Source: Ilex aquifolium
Taxonomy: Eukaryota > Streptophyta > Magnoliopsida > Aquifoliales > Aquifoliaceae
NCBI GenBank assembly: GCA_951799425.1
Contig: OX637409.1
Location: forward strand, 21,916,501-21,980,500
DNA length: 64,000 bases
Direction: 5' to 3'
Below the pieces are notes generated by a model that ran no database searches, had not been told where the DNA came from, and worked only from the letters and a program-made list of their open reading frames with translations. Position numbers and translations under genes: made by a program. Positions 44,501-54,745 of this stretch are shown here, in pieces (within the stretch, counting starts at the first letter, position 1; every line of letters begins with the position of its first letter).

Positions 44501-45331
44501 GAATATATTTTTTTTTTTGATTTTATGTCATGTTTTGAAAACCATTCTCATGTTATCCATAACACGCATCTTGCCCTAGGTTCCAACGGATCTTGGTGCC
44601 TTAATAGCAGTGTTATCGGAACCAGACTAGATTGGTGGTTCAAATCAGTGAATTAGGGCCTGAATCTGTCTGGTTCTTGAATTAGACCGCATATGCAAGT
44701 AAACCATTTTTAAACCGCTAAATCGGCCGGTTTTTAATAAAACCCGTAAAACGGACGGCTTGTTTAAACTGGACGGTTGGAATTTCAAGTGATATAATTT
44801 TTTTTTACTTGTTTTGGGCAATTTTGCCTTAAGTCATTTCGCTTTTCACAATCTCCATCGGTCCTCCTCTTCTCCTAGCGACGAACCGGGAGCTCAGGCT
44901 TCAACTCAACCAACGAACAGGCAGATGGGTCCTCTTTTTCTCCACTCGATCTCTATCTCTCTTTCAACCTTGAGTTTGATTGGCAACACCCCTCCCTTAA
45001 TCCTTGTAAGCTGTAACCATTGTCTCCGTCTTTCTTTCTCTCTCTCTCTATCTCTCTCTCACACACACGGTGATGTAATCACAAGTCAGGAATGCCACAC
45101 ACCCACCCACTGACTGGTGCATTGATCGGTGGTCAATTCTCCAAAAGTTGCTTGTTTGTAAAATTTTAGGTATAATGCATTTTGTTCGTTGGTCCAATTC
45201 TTCTGTCGGTTTGATGTCTGGTCCGATTCTGATAACTATGTTTAGTAAGCAACTATGCTTAGTAAGCCTTAAGCTTTTAAAAAAAGGCGGCATCATACAC
45301 AAGACTCTCTTCACTGTGAGATTTAGACAGT

Positions 45332-45480
45332 GTGAGATTTAGAAAGAGTTAGATGTACGCAGTTTTATACCGCATGCGGAGAGACTGTTTTTGCGACTTG
45401 AACCATTGACACCCAATAACGGAGAAACCTTATCTCTGCACCTTACGTCCTAAACAACGTGCACAAATTTACTCAAGAAA
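45332..45480 (-). mobile_element. Au-type SINE, second copy
   Basis: On the minus strand it shows GGTGCAGAGATAAGG, the B-box-like GGTTCAAGTC, then CAGTCTCTCCGCATGCGG and ACTGCGTACATC. These are the same ordered blocks as in the intron SINE at 28672-28826. The 5' end is poorly kept. Confidence 0.55.
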
Positions 45481-46097
45481 GGGTCGTTTCTGAGCCATAT
45501 GCGGGTAAGCTAAAATGTCTCATTGTCTTTGGTGTCCCTTCCATGATGACTTTATACTTTCATAAGAGACATACCCTATCAAATTTATGGCCTTCATGTA
45601 ATTTTTTGTAACCTTGGTCCTTAGCCCACTTCTTGTTGTCATGAAAGAAATATTGTCACTTTTTGCAGCCTATCATCTTTGTGCAAGACAAAATTGTCGT
45701 TAGAGTTTATTGTACCGCCCTTTAGTGTTTTTCTCTATCTTGACATTAGGGTTGATATCATTTTCTATTGGTGTTATATTTCTTGCTCGTCATTTTAGGC
45801 ACAGAATGTTTTGATGTGTGCAGTGTGTTGAAAGCTATCCTTGTTATGTTTGAAGCTACTTTACAGCTTCAGTGGTTCCCACTGTTAGGCAGTACTTTTA
45901 GGACTTTGACTCCTCTTACTCATCAAAGATACTGCTTTTTGCTCGGACACAAATGAACTTTAGAAAATACTTTTAAAAGTGATCCTCTTTTTTGATATGC
46001 ACACTAGTTACTTCATTGATTTTAGGGTTTCGGTCAGCTTTTTATGTGATATATTGTATGTTGCAGGAATAAGGGTTCTTCATAATACAAGTGTGAA

Positions 46098-47575
46098 ATG
46101 AGGTTGGAGAAGTGCTGGTTTTGTTCCTCTACCGTGTATCCCGGGCATGGTATTCAATATGTTAGGAATGATGCAAAGGTAAAGAATACACACTATACAT
46201 GGGTTTTAAGTTCTTTATTCTATAAGCTATACCTGGGTTTTAAGTTCTTGCCATGTCTAGGTATGCCAGAATTCAGATTTTGTGCAAATCAGGATTTTGA
46301 ACGGCTGATGTAAAGTTACAGATAGGCTAGTCAATGAGAGGTCACACTTGGCTTCTCCAAGGATGTTGATTCTGGAACCCTTGTGCTGTTTGTACTTGAG
46401 CCTCCAAATTATTTGCATCTCTAACCAGTCCTGGCAAAATAAAGCTTCTCCATCTTACAGTGAAGTCAATCCAACTTTTCAGGAAGTTTTATGATTTCAT
46501 ATATAGGATGGACATCTAGAAAGTAAAAGTATACATCAGAAATTAAAAAATATTTTATTTTCTGGGATGAGATACTATATCTGACAGTTACCTTGAAGTC
46601 TTTCCCTTGGTCCCCTTGCCTCAGCTCTCACTTTGTGCACTCAAAGATTATGTTATTCGTCAATAAAAAGAGGCATGCTTGCATGCATAAAGCTGACTCG
46701 ATATCTAGGTGCATAGTCAGACCTGATTAGTAGAGATCAGGTGCAACCATAGTAGAGGTATTCTTTTTCCTTTCCTCTTTTTCCCCCCCTTAGCCCTTCT
46801 AGGATGGTATTTGAATTTACAATTTGTGGTGAGGGGTTCTCGTTGAAAAACTATATTGTGATCTCATTGGTCAGTCACCATCTTTCTTCGTGTCATCCAT
46901 ATCAGTAGCGGGTATAGATCCTGACTAGCATGTCATTTGCAGATTTTCCGATTTTGCAGAGCTAAATGCCATAAGAACTTCAAGATGAAGAGGAACCCTC
47001 GTAAAGTTAAATGGACCAAGGCATACAGGCGTTTGCATGGAAAGGATATGACTCAGGTACACAAACTTGCTTTATTTTACCTTGTGGTCTTTCATTGTCT
47101 TGGATGAGTACTATTATTGCTTACTGATCTTACTTGGTTGCTATATATTCTTTTGTTGTCGCATATTCCACTTTCAAGGATGCAACCTTTGAGTTTGAGA
47201 GGAAGCGAAATAGGTTAGAGAGATATGACAGGAATCTAACAGAGAACACCCTGAAGGCCATTAAGAAGATTGATAAAGTCAGAGTTGATAGGGAGGCCAG
47301 ACACCATGCAATGAGGTTCTTCTTACTCTCCATTTCTATGTCGATTAAATAGCTGTGTAAGGTCTTCTCATTTTCTTACTAATGTTTGCTGCAAATTTGG
47401 CAGGATGAAGGGAAAGAGAGCCAAAGAGCAGAAAGAGGCTGCAAAAGAGCTGGAGCAGAGCATCCACATGGTCAAAGCTCCTGCTGCCCTCCAACAAGAG
47501 CCATCTCTCACCTTACCGAAGATTAAGGTCAAAGTTTCACAACAACAATCAGAGGAAAATCGTATGGAAGAGTGA
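46098..47575 (+). CDS. RLP24: Ribosome biogenesis protein RLP24-like (eL24 family)
   Basis: Four coding exons with clean GT-AG borders: 46098-46178, 46943-47056, 47179-47315, 47404-47575, giving 167 residues. The N-terminus [20 protein letters not shown] with C6, C9, C32 and C36 is the eL24-type zinc-binding site. [20 protein letters not shown] is the conserved core. [16 protein letters not shown] and the coiled, basic C-terminal half ([13 protein letters not shown], then [13 protein letters not shown]) distinguish RLP24 from the ribosomal protein eL24 itself. RLP24 binds pre-60S particles in the nucleolus and is exchanged for eL24 in the cytoplasm by the Drg1/AFG2-type ATPase. The length agrees with Arabidopsis RLP24. 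No damage is seen. Confidence 0.95.
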
Positions 47576-48469
47576 AATTGTTAAGAAGGAATACTGTCAC
47601 ACTCATATTTTATGCCTTGATTTTTCCGGAACTCAGAATTCCAACAAATTTGAGCAGGATTTGTTGTCTGTGGAGGTCAAAATTACTTTTTTGTTCAAGT
47701 ATTGTTCATGGTTTTTTGTTTTCCTAGTTTTATTGGTTTTATCCCGAGTATCGCAAATTAGATATCTAAGATGTGGCCTTGGTATTTATTTTCCATTCCC
47801 TTTTTTTTTTGAATGAAATGGTAGTAATTCAAGTAATTAGGAATATTCGAATGAAGAAGGGGTATTATGAAATCTGGTGCCTCCAACTCTCATACATCGA
47901 AACATGTGATAGAAATTGCATTTCTGCTACCTTGTTACTGGTACGTCTTACAGTAGACACATTGAAATAATTAAAATTACGTGAAGTATTCCTAATATAT
48001 GCTAAAACAGAACCCAAAGGCTGTATTCGAAATCAACTTTATAGCTGAGTTTGCCTTGGTCAAATTTAGAATCTAGTAGCTGAAAAAAGCAGTCTGTGAA
48101 TTTACTAGATCCATCTCACTGCAAACCAATCACGTCATTGTCCTTATGAGACTCTTTTCTTGAAGTTGTTGGCTTAAATACCTGGCAGTATTAAGTTTTT
48201 CCCTTTGCAATGGAAGATAGGGCAGAGTTCTGTGGATCAATAAGGTTAGAGTTAGGGAACCTTGTTGGTCGAGTGGGAGAGAAGTCTTGGGATAGGCTAG
48301 TCAAAGTAAGTGACTGCTATCCCAACCTGACTGAGATGAAAAATACTAAGCATCATTGTGTTATAAGAATGGAACATCATAATCAATGCATGAAGCATGA
48401 AATTCTCGCCTCTCCAATGTAGGGACCATGACGTGTGCCCTCTAATTTAGACGGTAATGCACTTGCAAT
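47576..48469. other. RLP24 3' flank, no other gene
   Basis: The RLP24 3'UTR should end within the first few hundred bases. The rest shows only short ORFs without recognisable features. Confidence 0.5.
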
Positions 48470-48476
48470 TAGGCCT

Positions 48477-49467
48477 ACCAACTAATTCAAATTTAGATTC
48501 GATTAGTAGGGAATGCATTGATATTTTCGATTGATTATCTGAATTTGACTTATTTTATTATATCTATATTTTAAGGAACTGGATTTCAATAAATCAATAT
48601 TTGATTTGAATGATATACATGTGTGATAAAACATAGTGATTTATTGATGAAATTGAGTGAAATTTCGATGCAAGTTATCTAAAATTCAGTTTTAATTGAG
48701 TTGTTTGGCTTGAAATTGAGTGAAATGAGCCCAGATTTTACTAGGTCAGGCCCAATAAATCGAGTAAGCCTAAATCAGCTAAAAGGCAGGTCAAGTTCAG
48801 TTCGTGAGTTCGACCCAGTCTAAGGGTCAAAGAATCCAAGGAGATTAGAGCACATGATGAGCAATCATCGGGATACCAACTCTCAAAAATCAAGGCAATC
48901 TTTAATTGTACTTACCTTTTTTGTAGCTCCCCGAAGAACTAGTATCTTTACCCTCAAGTCACCGCTTCAACTAAGACTCTGTGCCTATAAATTGTGAAAG
49001 GGGCACCTCTACACCTCTCTACACATAGCTTTTTTCTCTCCTAGCTATTGTACTGTTTCTGGAGCTAACCATTGTTCTCTTTTCTGTTCATCTTACTTTA
49101 TCAATAAAGGTCCTCCGGCCACCGTTGCCATTTCCTAGAGTGGAGTAGGTCACTCGAACCGAACTACTATATATCTATGTGTTGACCCAATATTTACCTC
49201 TTTGTCATTGATTGTTTTATTAACTGTCTCGATAATTCCTTGCATCATACACTCGACTGTTGATCTTGCATAAGATTGTTTTGTGCATCATCAGTTTGAC
49301 TTGGATCACATTTTTGGGTTCAAATTCTTTATTTTTAGCATATTTGGAAATGCAATGTGAAAAGAAAATCCATTCAGATATTTCGTCAGATTTGGATTTA
49401 AGTTTTGAAATCGGATTTAAATCAGCTAAACTTCAAACCAAATCCAATCAGCTAACAAACCTATTGT
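48477..49467. mobile_element. Possible hAT element interrupted by an LTR-like repeat
   Basis: The left end TAGGCCTACCAACTAATTC and the reverse complement of the right end, TAGGTTTGTTAGCTGATTG, form an imperfect inverted pair. The flanks TTGCAAT and TTGTAAT are similar but not a clean 8-bp duplication. If real, the LTR-like repeat at 48721-49293 inserted inside it. Tentative. Confidence 0.35.
48721..49293 (+). mobile_element. Solo-LTR-like repeat, copy 2 (fossil)
   Basis: Plus-strand copy of the repeat at 30210-30757. Shared blocks include CCAGATTTTACT, GAAGAACTAGTATCTTTACC, CTCTGTGCCTATAAATTGTG, GGAGCTAACCATTG, ATCAATAAAGGTCC and GTGCATCATCA. No internal retroelement region is attached. The ends are set by comparison of the two copies and may be off by a few bases. 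Confidence 0.5.
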
Positions 49468-49468
49468 A

Positions 49469-50171
49469 ATTGACCAAAAGGTATATTCTGCCCTGCAGAA
49501 TAGTAATGTGGGCATACTAGCACAAGCACACTGATATTATGTTTTTAGTATTTTACTAATTGATAATATATATTTGACTGAGCAGCTTCACAAATTGTGT
49601 TGTAGGGCATTTGCTTAGTAGATGAGTTGGCCTACCACTTTGCATTTGTTAAATCGAATTTCGACCTTCTCTGGTATGTTTTTTTTGTCAGTAATTTTTC
49701 TCAATTCTGGACTGATTTTTACGTTCCACTAGTATATGATCAACGATTTATCATTGAGAAGAATTAAGAGAAACTTTCGGAGCAAACCGATTCCATAATC
49801 TCATCTTGAAAGGAGGTTCATAGAATCTTAACAAGTTACTTAGTTTTAGCTACTCTTCGGCTTTCGAGAAGAGGGCGTACTAGTTCTAGTGAGCGAAAAC
49901 TAAGAAACCTACTAAACAGAGAGTGTCGGGACCCATTCCAACTAAACCAAGGCCAACTTCAACTCAATCCCAAAATCACAGCTAGTTTGGGTCGACACTC
50001 TTCATTTGAAGGGGTAGGGTTTGATTTTCTTTTGCTCTCGATTCCATCAAGGTCTTTGATACAAAAGAAAGAAATGATGAGGTCTTTTTTTTTTAATTAT
50101 TTTTGAAATTTTTTCATGAGTAATGCCCTTATATTACTTCACCTATGTTCTATCACTCCCTCCTATTACTT
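49469..50171. other. Intergenic DNA, nothing recognised
   Basis: AT-rich with no supportable gene and no paired termini. Confidence 0.5.
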
Positions 50172-50364
50172 AGGGGTGGTTCAGTGGTTAAACTTGACCT
50201 TTGGTAACTCAGAGGTCTCAGGTTTAATTTTTTTCCACACTCCTTAAGTGCTAGCTACCTTTATCTTTTTAGGGACATGCTCTAACCCAGTTCAATTCAC
50301 GGTGACTGTTGAGCTCGAGAGAGTAATCGGCGCAAACCTAGACATCCTGTAACAAAAAAAAAAG
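50172..50364 (+). mobile_element. tRNA-derived SINE, copy b
   Basis: AGGGGTGGTTCAGTGGTTAAA (A box region), GGTCTCAGGTTTAA (weak B box), CTTTATCTTTTTAGGGACATG, GAGTAATCGGCGCAAACCTA and CCTGTAAC plus A10. It aligns along its whole length with the copies at 31271 and 62606. Confidence 0.72.
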
Positions 50365-51935
50365 GCTGGCTTGTCGAAGGAAGAAATCACAACCAGGGCT
50401 ATTCATGGTCTGTTGGGGATAGGTATGAATTTCTTGGTATGTCCTAAAGCCAAAAGACTGAAAGAGAAGAGTTCCCCTTTTTCTTTTTGTTTGTTGCCTT
50501 CACATTTCTGGGTGTTGAGATAGTTGGTGGCTGTGTTCTAAATACATGCCTTACTATAAACTATGTTATCATGGGGGGAAGAGGATAAGCATGGAATCCA
50601 TCTTTTCAACAACCAAACAAGGCATAAATTAATCCCATGAACTCTCTATTGGTACAGTGACTATTTGATAATGACAAACAGATCTCTCTGGCTTGTGAAA
50701 GTGAATCTGATGAGACCTACTTTTGTGCAGTTGAAACCGACATTAAAAGCATTAGTAGGTGATGAAGGTAGTAAATTGTGCACTTTTTATCTCCAAGAAC
50801 TTGTGTTGAACTTCATCCATAGGGCAAATCAGATACGAATTGACATTTTTAACTGATAATAGATATTCGAATCCGAATTATTATATCATATTTACAAGAT
50901 TTAAATTTGAATACATTAGTAACAGATCCAAAGTAATCCGATTTGAATTATTTTTGAATGGATATACATATAAATTAAGTGATTATTTGATGATATTGAG
51001 TGATAGTTAAGATATATAATTTATAAAATTCAGCTTAATTGAGCTATTCAGACAGGATAGAATCGTCAAATAGAAAATTGGATTCCGGTTGATCAAATTG
51101 GATCAAATCCTCCTCTTTAAGAAGCCTAACAACACCCATTCTAGTGATCACTGAGTTCGAGGGAGTAGTTGGCGTAAGCGTGAACACTTTGTAGTGAAAA
51201 AAAAAAAGCAACCATTCTACTGGAGGAGACTACAACTGATTAGAGTGAAGTGAGGATCAACTGTCTTGCAACTTTTACAGCAAGTCCTAACCCATAAAGG
51301 ATTATGATTTAAAAGTTTTACCCTGTGCACTGTTATATGCTTGTGTGATAGATACCCATCCCCTATACATTTCTTTTTAAAAATTTCTCCAATTTCTTTT
51401 TTTAAATCGAGAACGTTTAAAAAATGATCCTTATTTACGTAAAACTAGGATACGTGTAATCTCTCTATGAACATCGGATCAATAAGAATAATTTTTACGA
51501 GATTCGAACTTATAATTTTGATATATTAATATTCATAATTGTAGCATCCAAATTCTCTTTTGATGGACTTATTTGATATACACCTGCAGGTTCTAATTCC
51601 CCAGCTCTTTCTCTTTCCTCCTTTCTTTTGATTCTCTTTTGAGCTTTTGTAGAGCTTTTATGGACGTCAACTCGACCTTTTCACCCCATAACAGAGCTAG
51701 CTAATCCTTATCATATGAGTATATCTTTTACTTACTTATCTTGTCATTCAAATAGATGTCTTGCATAAGCATAGTTTGTCTTACTTATCTTGTCATTCAG
51801 AGGAATCGAAATTGGAGAATACTGTCTTGTCTTACTTAGCTAGTAATATCGTGATTTTTCGCAGAATACTACTACCACAGCATTATGGTAGAAAACATTG
51901 GTTATCAAGTTTACTCTTTTCAAAGAGAAATCTTA
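50365..51935. other. Intergenic DNA with a SINE 3' fragment
   Basis: At 51139-51212 the phrase GATCACTGAGTTCGAGGGAG, then TAGTTGGCGTAAGCGTGAAC and A11, is the 3' half of the local SINE family. The rest is AT-rich, without a supportable gene. Confidence 0.5.
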
Positions 51936-51943
51936 ACCCCAAC

Positions 51944-52932
51944 CAGGGGCGGAGCCAGAAATTTTTTTGAGGGTGGGCACACTAGTATCTCTTGATTTTT
52001 TTTTAATAGACTGTAAAAGTTCATAAATTTATATTTAATATTTTTAAAACATAGAAAATTAAAAATCGATATACTCATAAACAAAAAAATAATAATTAAA
52101 ACTTCTTATCGAGAATGCGACTAATTATTATTACTTACAATTGACCATGGTATGTTTTTATTATTTGAAAGTGTTACAAATTAATTTTATCAATAATATT
52201 TTTTTTATATATAAAATCACGGTAACAATCTTCTATTTATGATCGTATAGTTTACTACATAACAACACACATTTTTATATAATAACAAAATAACCCTACA
52301 ATTTAAAAAAAATTATAAAATAACATCAATATGTTCAAAACATATTCGGACATGTCTAAAAGTTAACAATTATATTAGTTGTACCTAATTTGAGATTTAA
52401 TTGATGGAGACCCAATGGTTTGTGACCATTGGATAGACAGTAGAATTTATTAAATATTAAGACTATTATATTTAATATCGCAATGTATTAGGTCCTAAAA
52501 TTAGGTTTCAATAACATTGTTCAAAAAGTTAACAATTATTTAGGTATGAGTCTATTTAAATCAATATCACCTAAACACAATATTATGGTGGGCACAATTA
52601 AATATGGTGGGCCAAAAGTTTTGTTTTTAATGTTGGGCCAAAAATTTTATTTTTTTAATAGGTTTGGGTGGATTGTGATAGGTCAAAATTTTAATTTTTT
52701 TTAATAAGTTTGGGTAGATAGTGATGGACTCAAATTTTTTTTGTTTTAAATGGATTTAATTTTTTAATTTTTTTGAATAAATAATGTGGGCCTAACATTT
52801 TTATATTGGGTTTTAGGTGGGCACAAATAATATACTATACAAATATATAATATATATACATAACTAAAAAAAAAAAAAAAAATTTGAGGGGGGGCACGTG
52901 CCCACCCTGGCCCATGCCTCCCTCCGCCCCTG
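51944..52932 (+). mobile_element. Non-autonomous hAT element, clean ends
   Basis: Perfect 11-bp inverted ends CAGGGGCGGAG ... CTCCGCCCCTG and a perfect 8-bp duplication ACCCCAAC (51936-51943 and 52933-52940). It is 989 bp, AT-rich and non-coding, closely related to 42153-43203 and more distantly to 4075-4912. The end sequence matches the dTph1-like class of plant hAT elements, which need a transposase supplied in trans. Clean ends suggest this is the youngest of the three copies. Confidence 0.9.
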
Positions 52933-52940
52933 ACCCCAAC

Positions 52941-53176
52941 TCCAAGGTAGTTTATGTGGTAACAGGGACGAGCTGCAAATCCAGACGTCCTGAATTCGAA
53001 TGTTGACAATTTTTTGGGGTTAGGTTTATGAGGAATTTATCGCTCATGAATACCCTAATCTTGATATGGATGACTTGTCTTTGACTGGACCAGTGAGGGG
53101 ATTAGTCGAGCTACTCGTAAGTTGACTCGGTCACCTTGACCATTTGACAAAAAAAAAAAAAAAAGAAAAAGAAAAA
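52941..53176 (+). mobile_element. SINE-like retroposon, different family
   Basis: AGGTAGTTTATGTGGTAACAG (A-box-like), CCTGAATTCGAATG (B-box-like), a middle part with CTCATGAATACCCTAATC, then GGTCACCTTGACCATTTGAC and a poly(A) tract. It differs from the 31271/50172 family. The hAT element sits right at its 5' edge. Confidence 0.5.
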
Positions 53177-53872
53177 TCCTACATTTAGATTTTTTCAAAA
53201 GCACAAAAAGTGTCCTATTTACATCACCCATGTATCTTTGAAGTTTCTTTATTTGACTGTCGATCATAACACTCTTATCATGTTTGCTGCTTGGTCAATT
53301 AGCAAATAAAAAAGTCGTTATTATCCAGTGTTATCCCTTAGTCAATTAAAAAAGTCGTTTTTGTTATCCCTTAGTCAATTAAATCATCCCAAGGAAAGAA
53401 GAATTAAAAATGAAATCATGCTATTATCACTAACTCTCCTCATTAAGACTTTGTCCGACTTCATTATATTGTAAATGACCCTCAAAATTTATAAATAAAA
53501 AAAAAAAGCTTCACAAAAATTATAAATGGCAGTACGGTACAAAATTTTTTCCCCGATACCGTAAGACTTCTATAATATATGCCTAATTCAGCCCATTTTA
53601 TGAAGTTTGAGATATCTCATAGGAACTGGCAAGAAAGAGAAAAGAAAGAACCTTGAAAGTCTCTGTGAGATGCAAATTCAAAGGTGAGAGAGCAGAGAGA
53701 ATCATATTTAATACAAATATGGGCTTGTCAGGAAACTGAATTTCATTACCTTTTCTTCCCATTTCTTTTCCTCTGAGTTTCCTCTTTGGATTAACGAAAA
53801 GCTTATTCTTGCCCTCAATTAGGAATCCCTCTCTCTGTCTCTCAGTGTGTTTGTGTGTTAATTCTGCACAGA
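53177..53872 (+). promoter_or_regulatory. Upstream region of the DUF868 gene
   Basis: AT-rich to about 53600, then a CT-rich stretch (CCCTCTCTCTGTCTCTCAG near 53827) that looks like a plant 5' leader just before the ATG at 53873. No definite TATA box could be picked out from the many AT-rich words. Confidence 0.35.
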
Positions 53873-54745
53873 ATGAGGGACATAGCCTCTTGTATTAGTG
53901 ACTATGCAACACAAGTGTCTGATTCTTCTTGTTCTAGTTATTCAAACCATTCTTCTATCTCTCCTACTCTTATCCCTTCAATCCAAAATGCAGTCACCTG
54001 TGTATACAAAACCATCCTCTCCAATCAAAAGCAGCTCTTTATCACCCTCAAATGGAGCAAGAACAATACCTCTCAAGGCCTATATATAAACTTTAATGGT
54101 GATCCATCAACCACTTTTAGGAAGAAGAAAGGCAGCAAATCATTCGAATTCGATAATTCCAAGTTTGAAATTATCTGGGATTTCTCTGCAGCCAAGTACA
54201 GTGCTGGCCCTGAACCAATTGTTGGATACTTTGTCTTGATCATGGTTGATTCAGAACTTGGCCTAGTTCTTGGTGACATGTCTGAAGAAGCATTTGCAAA
54301 GAAGCTCAAACTGGGAACGAAAATTGCTAAATTCTCATTAGTTTCGCGACAAGAAAACTTTTCAGGCAAAGACCTTTACTCAACTAAGGCTCAATTCTGT
54401 GATAATGGGGCTGTACATGAAATTTTGATACGGTGTAGAGGAGAAAATGAAGGCCTAAAGCACCCGGCTCTATCGGTTTGTGTAGATAAGAAGACGGTGA
54501 TTCTTGTAAAGAGGCTGCAATGGAATTTCAGAGGAAACCAGACATTTTTTGTTGATGGATTGTTGGTTGACCTGATGTGGGATGTTCATGATTGGTTCTT
54601 CAATTCGGCCTCAGGCTACGCGGTGTTCATGTTCAGGACAAGAAGTGGAATGGATAGCAGGTGGTGGTTGGAGGAGCAGGTGATGGAGAAAGAGCAAGAG
54701 AAAGTTGAATTCTCATTATTTATCTATGCCTGTAAGATCCCATAA
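53873..54745 (+). CDS. DUF868 family protein, single exon
   Basis: ORF of 290 residues from ATG 53873 to TAA, in one exon, as is usual for this plant-specific family. After a Ser-rich N-terminus it shows CVYKTILSNQKQLFITLKWSK, FEIIWDFSAAKYSAGPEPIVGYFV, LVSRQENFSGKDLYSTKAQF, HEILIRCRGENEG, PALSVCVDKKTVILVKRLQW and VDLMWDVHDWFFN, all typical of DUF868. The C-terminus is SLFIYACKIP. The biochemical role of the family is unknown. An in-frame GTG-led extension at 53855 is less likely than the ATG. The ORF looks intact. Confidence 0.92.
   Translation: MRDIASCISDYATQVSDSSCSSYSNHSSISPTLIPSIQNAVTCVYKTILSNQKQLFITLKWSKNNTSQGLYINFNGDPSTTFRKKKGSKSFEFDNSKFEIIWDFSAAKYSAGPEPIVGYFVLIMVDSELGLVLGDMSEEAFAKKLKLGTKIAKFSLVSRQENFSGKDLYSTKAQFCDNGAVHEILIRCRGENEGLKHPALSVCVDKKTVILVKRLQWNFRGNQTFFVDGLLVDLMWDVHDWFFNSASGYAVFMFRTRSGMDSRWWLEEQVMEKEQEKVEFSLFIYACKIP

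Larger units (their letters stand above)
43374..46097 (+). other. Putative 5'UTR exon and long 5'UTR intron of RLP24
   Basis: A CT-rich stretch followed by (CA)n looks like a plant 5' leader. It could be spliced from a donor near 43572 (CCG/GTTAGT) to an acceptor at 46066 (GTATGTTGCAG), 31 bp before the RLP24 ATG, giving a 5'UTR intron of about 2.5 kb. This is inference. The interval also holds a retroposed fragment (about 44085-44500), an Au-type SINE (45332-45480) and a second CT/CA-rich stretch (45022-45070) that could be an alternative leader. Confidence 0.4.
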
